Below the pieces are notes generated by a model. The model did no database searches, was not told where the DNA came from, and saw nothing but the letters and a program-made list of their open reading frames with translations. Shown one piece after another: positions 26,594 to 33,563 of a DNA stretch of 44,252 nt (positions within the stretch are counted from its first letter, which is position 1; each line of letters starts with the position of its first letter). The translations under genes and the position numbers were made by a program. The stretch comes from Butyrivibrio sp. AC2005. Its GTDB lineage: Bacteria; Bacillota; Clostridia; Lachnospirales; Lachnospiraceae. The stretch spans positions 1 through 44,252 of the forward strand of contig NZ_AUJI01000042.1 of the NCBI RefSeq assembly GCF_000424145.1, in the 5' to 3' direction.

Positions 26594-26616
26594 CTTCGTT
26601 GCTTCCTTCATGTAAA
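26588..26616 (-). promoter_or_regulatory. Consensus sigma-A promoter of the XRE regulator gene
   Basis: On the minus strand TTTACA (complement of 26611-26616) is followed after exactly 17 bp by TATAAT (complement of 26588-26593). The -10 hexamer lies within one arm of the 20-bp inverted repeat. The transcript would start about 50 bp before the ATG at 26531. Confidence 0.8.
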
Positions 26617-26643
26617 TACCATCTCATAAATATCATATTTAAA

Positions 26644-26661
26644 GGCGGCATCTCTGCCGCC
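26644..26661 (-). terminator. GC-rich hairpin ending the conjugation operon
   Basis: ggcggca-tctc-tgccgcc forms a perfect 7-bp stem with a 4-base loop. It lies 90 bp beyond the last gene of the mobile module. On the minus strand it is followed by TTTAAAT, a weak U-tract; on the plus strand it is preceded by AAA and followed by AAAAAA. It most likely ends minus-strand transcription before the XRE promoter. Confidence 0.6.
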
Positions 26662-26697
26662 AAAAAATAAATCTCTTATGTGATAATATTCCTTTAA

Positions 26698-26754
26698 CTA
26701 TCTGCTTTCAAAGACCAACCTCTTTTCAGGTGGTCCATGTATATTTCCCTTCAT
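26698..26754 (-). other. Possible 18-residue leader/peptide ORF
   Basis: An ATG directly abuts the TGA of the 26755-27024 gene (TGAATG) and opens an 18-codon frame reading MKGNIHGPPEKRLVFESR. Translational coupling is possible. There is no other support and the frame may be chance; it matches nothing I recognise. Confidence 0.2.
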
Positions 26755-27024
26755 TCACGCTCCTTTTCCCAAAACAAACCAGCTTATACCATACCGGCCC
26801 TCTTCATAATACAAGCTCACTTCCTTCCCTTCGACCATAAATATATACAATAGCCCGTATGCATCCTTGGCAATCCTCCCTGCGGAGGTACATTTTACAA
26901 TCCTGTCAACCTTGTACTTTCTACCATCACTCCACTTGATCACAAGCGGTTTTATGAGCTCCTGCTTTCTGAACTCTGCTATAACATCAACATAAACTTT
27001 TTTATTCATATATTTAAAACCCAT
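26755..27024 (-). CDS. Small conserved-type protein of unknown function
   Basis: An 89-residue protein beginning MGFKYMNKKVYVDVIAEF. Its ATG overlaps the stop of the NlpC/P60 gene (TAATG), indicating coupled translation; a second ATG at 27009 is equally possible. The pattern VYVDVIAEFRKQELIKPLVI then W-DGRKYKVDRI, with a C-terminal YYEEGRYGISWFV, resembles small proteins I recall from clostridial genomes whose function is not known. It appears to be a compact beta-rich domain with no signal peptide. It is the last gene of the conjugation operon before the hairpin at 26644. No function is proposed. Confidence 0.65.
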   Translation of the reverse strand: MGFKYMNKKVYVDVIAEFRKQELIKPLVIKWSDGRKYKVDRIVKCTSAGRIAKDAYGLLYIFMVEGKEVSLYYEEGRYGISWFVLGKGA

Positions 27025-30000
27025 TAGTCGAACATCCTGTAATACACGCTGAACATATTTGTGGTATCGAGGACCACGGTATTCCTTGGCACTCCACTGC
27101 AGTGAACCCACTTACCGCGCCCTGAATCCTCATCAATACCGACAAAAATTCCCACATGATTGGATTTTGCTCCAGGAGCAGAAATAAAGCCAATATCTCC
27201 AGGCTTTATCTGCGAATATGATATCTGTGACAAATGAAGGCCTTTCGTCAAGTTGTTTGTACTCATTCCAGGCGGCTTTATCCCTGTAACTGACCAGTAA
27301 ACCCATGACACAAACCCACTGCAATCTAGTCCTTTTTTGCTCCTGCCTTTATAATCTGCATCTACAACGGTTCCAAATCCGTTTCCATCCCATCCGGAAA
27401 CATCTGGTTTTCCTCCCCAGTAATAAGAGATCTGACCAACATACGAAATTGCATAATTCACGAAAGCCTCCCTTACTTCTGATACATCCCCGATATTTTC
27501 AATAATCTCATTTATCTGCTGTTCAGAAAGCGCACCTTTCCCTGATGGCAATTCCGTCGTATCGGAATAAACATCTATTCCATATATATCATTCCAGTCG
27601 TTGTTATATAGATCTTCGCACCACTCTATGTTCCGTCTTGACTTCCACCCATCATTTCTATAAAACTCCGATAGCATATCACAATAGGTATCAGCCAGGG
27701 AAAACACTATTTCTTTTTCCTCAAACTCTGTACACTCATAGTTTTTAGGAGCCTTATATCTGATAATCCCATTACCTGACTCAAATGCCTTATATACGTC
27801 ATTCTTTGTAAGAACAGTCACATAAATGTTTATGTCCCTATAACCGTACGAAACAGAAACAGGATCATCCTCCTCACCATCCTTTCCTGGAACCGGATGC
27901 CCGGGGCAGTATCTGTACTTTTCATCGTTTATATCTGGCTTACTGTCATCCCAGACACTTTTCGCATTGTTATAGTTCTCCTCACCCTTCTTATAATCCT
28001 CATCGTACCGTGTCTCCGCTGCTGCATAATCCACGTTATACGAATCATAATCTATATTTCCTTCGCCATCCTCATAATCATCTATATTCGGGGCATAATC
28101 AGACCAGCTTGGCAGATAATCAGAAAGGCTCGGCATGTCTTCAAGCCATGAATCAAAATCTGAATCATAACTTTCTTCATCAAAAGAGCATCCCTTCTCT
28201 GTTTTAGGAACAAGATCACTATAAAAAACAACTCCCTGATCCTTGGCACTTTGTGCATCCGCATAAACCTGCCCATCGTTACAAAAATATGTACTCTGCT
28301 CAAAGGTATAACCATCAAATGGAAATCTATCATTTCCTTCCTTATGATATAGTTCTGAAACTGTATAGGTCGAAACCGGATTCAAAATATCAAAAATATC
28401 TGCTTGCAGCTCATCAATCTTACCCACATATTTATCATCGAAATAGTTATCAGCCATAACCGCTGACAGACACATCACATCCTTAATATTTGTTGTTGAA
28501 TTACCAATAGTCCTCCCCTCTGAATCAAGGAAATATATGTGATATCCGTTAGTAGTATCTCCTGCTATATTGTTATGATAAATACCTGCATCCTCACTAT
28601 CCTTATTTGCAGGCGATCCATAGTGATATAGCCTTACTCCATACAATGCTTCATCAGGGTAAAGGCCCCTACTATCAATATGCTCTTCATCATGCTTAGG
28701 CGGTGCAAGTGCGACGTCAATCGCTTCTTGATACTTTGCAATATCCTTCTGCTTTAACTTTTCTATTCTCCCAGGCATTCCTTCATCAAAGATCGTACTT
28801 TCAAACAAGGTACCCTGACCCATGATCAGTGACTGTATCGCTGCAGAAAACACAAGCATAAGAATGAGAATTAAAACGAGCAGAAAAACAGCTACAAACA
28901 CATACATTGCAATCTTTCTAAATAAGCTGACAGCTTTCCCGATTCCCTTTTTTACTACCTTAATCGGTACAAATGGGATTCCTGCAACATACTTAACCTT
29001 CCGCCCTGTATGGACAGCCTTTCTATAAACCTTCCGGGATTTGTGAATAAAACCTCCCTTAACGGGCATCTCCTGGGCGCTAGCTCCACCTCTCTTGCTA
29101 CCACTTCCTTTGAAAAATCCCGGTTTTGACCATATTTTACCGACACCACTTGCATTACCGGTACCACTTACATTGCTTACTGCACCAGCTTTATTTGACG
29201 CCGTTGCCTTACCTATTGTCTTATTTCCACTTGCAGCTTTTGTTCCACTTACAGCCTGCGATCCACCTGCTGTAGCAGTTGTTTTATCAGCACCCTTTTT
29301 CCCTCTAGCAAAAAACTTCACAGCTCCAGGCTTAATTACCTTATTAAATACTGCTCTCCCAGCAATATTCACAGGATTTATCCTATTGTTAATCTTTACT
29401 ATCTTTCCCGTCGTCCGTGCAGTTAAAGACACGCCTGCATGAACAGCTTTCACACCATTTAGCGCAGTAATTGCATTCCTATACCCCTCTGCAGCTCCAT
29501 CGTCAGTATATCTATAATAATCATATGCTCGATACAGCCCCCTCTTCGCTATCCCTCCTATTACACTCTTCCTTCCGGTTTTTCTTACTTTCTGGGCTTT
29601 CATCGCCCTCTCATAAGTCCTAAGAAGCGGCAATACTTCGTCCAGATACTCCTTCTTTACATGAATCTTCCCGCTCTCAATGCCCTTTATGAATCTTTTA
29701 AGGTCCTGCTGAGACAAAAACGCAGGATTTATCCTCCGAAATATCTCATCATCATGATCCCGAAAATATACCCTTATCATGTTCTTTGTAAGCGCAGACT
29801 TTCCATGCTTATCAAAAAACACCTTATTATCGCTTTCTAAAAGCTTCCGTTGCCTGGAACTCTCAATCCTTGAAAGACCTTTAACGCTCTTCCCCTTAAC
29901 CTTCGTCTTAGCAAAAGCATGTTTCTTATCCGTTTGCTTGTCTAAATACAGCTTAAGGACCTTTTTTGCTTTTAAATAATCTCTTACTTCATGCCCATGC

Positions 30001-31178
30001 GAAACAATAAACGCCGCATTCTCATTACTAACTCCGCATTGCTTTAACTCTTCCTCAAGCTCCTTTTTATTCCTTTTCTTTCCTTGCCTTCTTTTATCGG
30101 ATCCATCTTTTTTTCTACCATCAGAATCTTTCGTCCCTTCCTGCCTTCCCCCTCTGGGGGAAGGTGTCAGCACAGCTGACGGATGAGGGGTATCCCCTCT
30201 GCTATCACGATTTCCCTTGCCATGGGCTCCTTGCCCCACTCCACTACCACTTTTTCCACTTCCACCTGAGCCTTGCACCTCCTCTTCAAAAGAATCCTTT
30301 TTACTCGGACCAAAACCTTTTCTCTCAGCAAGTTTCTCCAAAATCCCCTCATCAATTCTCCCCTCTGCAATCCCCCTCTCTAATTCTCCACAGCTGTCCA
30401 TGAGCCTTAATGACTCCCTCTTCTGCAGATCACTTGATGCCTTATCCCCCATGTCAGAAAGGGTATCCATCGCATCCCTTACGGCTGCCATCCCATTCCG
30501 TAAATCTCTCTTCTGCTCCTCATCAGGCGAATCCGTTTCGTCCGTCGGAGAAACTACAGCAGAAGCAACAGCCTTCCCACCTCGAGACAATGCCTCTACT
30601 AGGCCGCTCTTATCGCCGTGAGCCTTAAATTTTCTGGAATAATCATGCTCTTCAGTATTATTATCTTGAGCATTCTCTTTAGGATTCTCCGAACTATTCC
30701 TTGTAATTCCCTCCAACCTCTTCTTTGCCGTACTACTAACAATAATTGTGTCTCTTTTCCCTGGAGCGCTTGATCTGTTCTCAACACTTCTATTTATATA
30801 ATCCTCTTCTTCATCTTGCTCCTCTGTCGCCCGGTAACTAACGTTCTCTACTCTTGTAAAAGAATCTCCGTCAAAAGCATTCTCTGTATTTCCTATTTGA
30901 TCCGAATGCTCAGACTTATCCGTACCAACGTCTTCGCTTCTCTTTTTACCCTTTTTCTTTTTATCCTTTGCTTTCTTCCTATTATTCTTTTTAGAATCCG
31001 TATCTTCATAAATACCAGAATCCTCATCAGCAGAAAATAATTCAGAATCCTGTTCTTTTCCTTCTTCTCCGATTAATTCAAGATATTCTGCTTCTGATAG
31101 TTCCTCTATCCCAGAGTCCTCATAAAGATCATCCTCGCCAAAATCTGTATCATTAAAATCATCAAATTCGTTTGTCAT
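27024..31178 (-). CDS. NlpC/P60 cell-wall hydrolase of the conjugation module (CD1108-like)
   Basis: A 1384-residue protein. Residues 1 to about 400 are hydrophilic and very acidic then Lys/Arg-rich. About 400-750 is basic and helical. A membrane segment follows at about 751-785 (YVFVAVFLLVLILILMLVF). The large outer region ends in an NlpC/P60 domain with catalytic Cys1286 (GLDCSGF), His1341 (SNHVGIF) and a third polar site at His1359 (KWVHCSG). Such enzymes cut peptidoglycan stem peptides to open the wall for the transfer channel, the VirB1 role. The name follows clostridial conjugative-transposon proteins of this design. The gene contains a hairpin-rich repeat at 30144-30199, read in frame. 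AAAGGA precedes the ATG. Confidence 0.85.
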   Translation of the reverse strand: MTNEFDDFNDTDFGEDDLYEDSGIEELSEAEYLELIGEEGKEQDSELFSADEDSGIYEDTDSKKNNRKKAKDKKKKGKKRSEDVGTDKSEHSDQIGNTENAFDGDSFTRVENVSYRATEEQDEEEDYINRSVENRSSAPGKRDTIIVSSTAKKRLEGITRNSSENPKENAQDNNTEEHDYSRKFKAHGDKSGLVEALSRGGKAVASAVVSPTDETDSPDEEQKRDLRNGMAAVRDAMDTLSDMGDKASSDLQKRESLRLMDSCGELERGIAEGRIDEGILEKLAERKGFGPSKKDSFEEEVQGSGGSGKSGSGVGQGAHGKGNRDSRGDTPHPSAVLTPSPRGGRQEGTKDSDGRKKDGSDKRRQGKKRNKKELEEELKQCGVSNENAAFIVSHGHEVRDYLKAKKVLKLYLDKQTDKKHAFAKTKVKGKSVKGLSRIESSRQRKLLESDNKVFFDKHGKSALTKNMIRVYFRDHDDEIFRRINPAFLSQQDLKRFIKGIESGKIHVKKEYLDEVLPLLRTYERAMKAQKVRKTGRKSVIGGIAKRGLYRAYDYYRYTDDGAAEGYRNAITALNGVKAVHAGVSLTARTTGKIVKINNRINPVNIAGRAVFNKVIKPGAVKFFARGKKGADKTTATAGGSQAVSGTKAASGNKTIGKATASNKAGAVSNVSGTGNASGVGKIWSKPGFFKGSGSKRGGASAQEMPVKGGFIHKSRKVYRKAVHTGRKVKYVAGIPFVPIKVVKKGIGKAVSLFRKIAMYVFVAVFLLVLILILMLVFSAAIQSLIMGQGTLFESTIFDEGMPGRIEKLKQKDIAKYQEAIDVALAPPKHDEEHIDSRGLYPDEALYGVRLYHYGSPANKDSEDAGIYHNNIAGDTTNGYHIYFLDSEGRTIGNSTTNIKDVMCLSAVMADNYFDDKYVGKIDELQADIFDILNPVSTYTVSELYHKEGNDRFPFDGYTFEQSTYFCNDGQVYADAQSAKDQGVVFYSDLVPKTEKGCSFDEESYDSDFDSWLEDMPSLSDYLPSWSDYAPNIDDYEDGEGNIDYDSYNVDYAAAETRYDEDYKKGEENYNNAKSVWDDSKPDINDEKYRYCPGHPVPGKDGEEDDPVSVSYGYRDINIYVTVLTKNDVYKAFESGNGIIRYKAPKNYECTEFEEKEIVFSLADTYCDMLSEFYRNDGWKSRRNIEWCEDLYNNDWNDIYGIDVYSDTTELPSGKGALSEQQINEIIENIGDVSEVREAFVNYAISYVGQISYYWGGKPDVSGWDGNGFGTVVDADYKGRSKKGLDCSGFVSWVYWSVTGIKPPGMSTNNLTKGLHLSQISYSQIKPGDIGFISAPGAKSNHVGIFVGIDEDSGRGKWVHCSGVPRNTVVLDTTNMFSVYYRMFD
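30144..30199. repeat. REP-like three-hairpin element inside the NlpC/P60 coding sequence
   Basis: Three perfect hairpins follow each other: ccttccccc-tct-gggggaagg (30144-30164), gtcagc-aca-gctgac (30166-30180) and gaggggtatcccctc (30185-30199). The composition is GC-rich against an AT-rich gene. The sequence resembles dispersed intergenic repeats I recall from clostridial genomes (CCTTCCCCC-GGGGGAAGG, then GGATGAGGGG). In the minus frame it reads GDTPHPSAVLTPSPRGGRQ without a stop, inside the unstructured N-terminal part. Confidence 0.7.
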
Positions 31179-31250
31179 TTCCTTTTTTCACTCCTCCACA
31201 GAGGAAATAACACATATTTAGATGATTTCATAAATAACATAAAAAAGCGC

Positions 31251-31282
31251 AAAATAAAAAGACAGGTCCATCTGAACCCGTC
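31251..31282 (-). terminator. Rho-independent terminator of the AAA ATPase gene
   Basis: On the minus strand GACGGGTTC-AGAT-GGACCTGTC forms a 9-bp stem with two G-U pairs (31261-31282), followed at once by TTTTTATTTT (31251-31260). It is about 100 bp after the ATPase stop and about 70 bp before the NlpC/P60 start, so the ATPase is an independent transcription unit and the NlpC/P60 gene needs read-through or its own promoter. Confidence 0.75.
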
Positions 31283-31314
31283 TTGTCTACTCAATGCTCT
31301 AACCGCGCTACCGC

Positions 31315-31373
31315 TTGGTGTTACGCTAAGTGATAATTGCCACGCTGCGCTAACACCAATTATCACTTAGCGT
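31315..31373. repeat. Interlocked inverted repeats (9 bp and 17 bp)
   Basis: Arm A (ttggtgtta, 31315-31323) pairs with 31351-31359; arm B (acgctaagtgataattg, 31323-31339) pairs with 31357-31373, all perfect. The order A-B-A'-B' means the stems either exclude each other or form a pseudoknot. The minus strand starts GGTGTTAGCGCAGCG and later has TAACACCA, with a tRNA-like look, but no complete cloverleaf can be drawn. It sits between the ATPase stop and its terminator. Confidence 0.6.
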
Positions 31374-31385
31374 TTATAAAAATCG

Positions 31386-33197
31386 TTAGACCTCGCTTTT
31401 CTTCAAAGACTTTAGATATTTTTCTACATTCAGGTAATGAATATCCTCACATGTCATATCTTCTCCGCGATAAATCACATATTTACCGGTTATGTCACCA
31501 TATCTGTGACTTACCATGTCACACTTTTCACTATTCACCAAATGTCTATATTGTTCCGGAACCTGCTCTTTACTATATTTTACCTCGTATATCTTACAAC
31601 TAATCTCCTTAGGATCATACACAACCATATCAAATTCACCAACAGGGAACTGAAGCTTAAACACCTTTTTGTCAGGGTATCCCAGCTTTGTCTCCAATAG
31701 AATAATATCTTCCATCATCCTGCCACGTATTTCAGATAATAACCTCTCCAAGATCCTCTGTCTTTCTTTTGCTGATAATTGCTGGAATTTTTCATCAAAA
31801 ATCATATTTTCAACAATAGCTTCTGCTTGTGCATAGCGTAATCCAGGCTGTGTAATAACCGTAATAGATTCCCTTTTGCTTACTTCTGGTAAAGATTCCA
31901 GATCAATTTCCATAATAAGATCCAAAATAGTCAAATATTCTTTGATTTGAATCATATGATCCTCATCAACCTCTATGCTCTGATCCTCTTTATTCAGAAT
32001 TTCTAGCATATTCATAATTCCCTGAGTGACTTCATCAAGATCCATATGATCCTTGATATTAATTGGCTCCTCCCTATCGCGAAGAAGATTTGACGCTGTC
32101 ACTGATATATCATGGGACTTGAACGTTCTTTCAACAACACTTTTTGTAAAGCTATGGTTAATATTTTCGACTACCCGATTTATCACATTAGTCAATTCAC
32201 CACGTTCATATAAATCCAGTAATAATCTAAAGTGTCCACCGTACTGATAAAATTTCAATGAATGCTGAATATTTTTTGCTATTGCAGTATTAATATATTC
32301 CTCTGCGCTTTCAGAATTTGCAAATGGCGTTTCATTATAATTAATACCACTAAGGCTCATGGTTCCACCATATCGTATATATTCGTCAATACCATAAATC
32401 CCCAAAACTTCTTCGAACTCACGATATGGAATAAACGTAGTGTGAAGTAATATGCATCTATCATAAAGCTGTTCTTCTCTTGTAAAAGCAAATCCTAGAG
32501 AATCCGTCCCGGACAAAATGATCTTCATTCCACTACTTGCATAAATATCTGAAAACAACGCAGATCCTTCTATGAAATCTTCCATTAGGGTTACTTCATC
32601 TATAAATACATATTTATACCCTTTTTCCTCTAGAAGCCGTAAATCTGAATCCAAATCTTCGATGGTATTCCCTATTGTTACCTGTATAAAAGCTGCTTTT
32701 AGAAATTCCTCTGGTGAAAGCTCTGTAAGGATCTGCCTGATCATGGTAGTTTTTCCAGTCCGTCTAAGACCATAAATAATCAAAACCTTATCTTGCTTTG
32801 GAGAAAATACGTAATCCCTTAGTATCTTTATGCATTCCCTCTTCTTATATTCTCTCGTCTGTGAAATTTGAGCTTCAAGCTGCTTCCCTATCCTGACCAT
32901 TGTCTTAAATGTTAGACCACTATGTTCACTTTCCACATGCTCTTTATTTTTTTGGGGAATAGACTTTTTTAGTTCTTTCAGTTCCTTTTCTAATGCTTTT
33001 CTTTTTTCTATTTTTTCTTTAAGTTCCGGAACATCTTCAAAGCTTACATAATTCTCCTTTCTTTTCCCATTAATCATAATACGGTGATAATAATACACTT
33101 TGCCACGGATTTCTTTCTCTGAAACACTACCTGGTGGCAAAAGCGCTATCTCTCGTTCTATTTTGGCTATCTGGTCATAGATATTTTTTTCACTCAT
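31386..33197 (-). CDS. AAA ATPase with N-terminal coiled coil and PD-(D/E)XK-like tail
   Basis: A 603-residue protein. The first 90 residues have a KVYYYHRIMINGKRKENYV beta segment and a coiled coil rich in Lys and Glu. The ATPase domain follows, with Walker A YGLRRTGKTT near residue 142 and Walker B YKYVFIDEVTL near 192, as in AAA_14 proteins. Near residues 519-537, GEFDMVVYDP and KIYEVKYS form the D...ExK pattern of a DUF4143/PD-(D/E)XK nuclease-like fold. The start is set at 33197 by GAGGT upstream; a longer frame would run through a repeat. It has its own terminator and repeat-rich upstream region, interrupting the conjugation operon, so it is probably cargo. Function is unknown; defence or element maintenance are guesses. 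Confidence 0.75.
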   Translation of the reverse strand: MSEKNIYDQIAKIEREIALLPPGSVSEKEIRGKVYYYHRIMINGKRKENYVSFEDVPELKEKIEKRKALEKELKELKKSIPQKNKEHVESEHSGLTFKTMVRIGKQLEAQISQTREYKKRECIKILRDYVFSPKQDKVLIIYGLRRTGKTTMIRQILTELSPEEFLKAAFIQVTIGNTIEDLDSDLRLLEEKGYKYVFIDEVTLMEDFIEGSALFSDIYASSGMKIILSGTDSLGFAFTREEQLYDRCILLHTTFIPYREFEEVLGIYGIDEYIRYGGTMSLSGINYNETPFANSESAEEYINTAIAKNIQHSLKFYQYGGHFRLLLDLYERGELTNVINRVVENINHSFTKSVVERTFKSHDISVTASNLLRDREEPINIKDHMDLDEVTQGIMNMLEILNKEDQSIEVDEDHMIQIKEYLTILDLIMEIDLESLPEVSKRESITVITQPGLRYAQAEAIVENMIFDEKFQQLSAKERQRILERLLSEIRGRMMEDIILLETKLGYPDKKVFKLQFPVGEFDMVVYDPKEISCKIYEVKYSKEQVPEQYRHLVNSEKCDMVSHRYGDITGKYVIYRGEDMTCEDIHYLNVEKYLKSLKKSEV

Positions 33198-33222
33198 AGA
33201 AAAGTACCTCAAATAATATTTG

Positions 33223-33277
33223 TTATACCCATTATACCCTTTTAGAATCAAGCGCTTCAAGGGTATAATGGGTATAA
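33223..33277. repeat. 19-bp perfect inverted repeat built of TATACCC/GGGTATA units (copy 1)
   Basis: ttatacccattataccctt (33223-33241) is repeated exactly in inverted form at 33259-33277 around 17 bp. Each arm holds two tandem 9-base units (ttataccca, ttataccct). It lies 25 bp upstream of the AAA ATPase start and would overlap its promoter region, so it is a good operator candidate. Confidence 0.65.
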
Positions 33278-33563
33278 TACTATTAAAAGATAGGTCCTAT
33301 CAACACTCACAAAAGCTGACAAATAGGCCCTCTGTATTTAGCAGATACGGTCTGCTCTCAGCATCCTTTTAAGCTTCCGAGAAGCGGTTTATACTTCCCT
33401 ATAAAGTGAAAACTATTCCGCGTTTTTTCATAATTATTTGAAAACAACATTAGTTTTGTTATACCCACTCGTTTTAGAACAAGTGGGTATAATGGGTATA
33501 ACACTAATAATTTCAACTGTTAGAGTTTCTAGACTTATCTTCTAGAAAAAGCCAACATCTAGA
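33278..33563. promoter_or_regulatory. Repeat-bearing upstream region of the ATPase gene (copy 2 at 33458-33502)
   Basis: A second cluster of the same units lies here: gttataccca (33458-33467) inverts perfectly to tgggtataac (33493-33502), and a further agtgggtataa at 33482-33492 gives tandem GGGTATAA units in the same form as in copy 1 (gggtataatgggtata in both). The two clusters are about 220 bp apart. No gene is seen between them. Their strict likeness suggests one DNA-binding protein recognises both, linking the ATPase leader to the 3' end region of the VirB4-like gene. Confidence 0.55.

Noticed and set aside
30217..30621. Plus-strand frame of 134 codons in the NlpC/P60 gene
   Set aside because: Proline/serine-rich shadow frame of an acidic linker, with no ribosome site.
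31258..31373. A tRNA gene near the ATPase terminator
   Set aside because: Acceptor-like and T-arm-like pieces are present but no order of them gives a cloverleaf of normal size with an anticodon arm.
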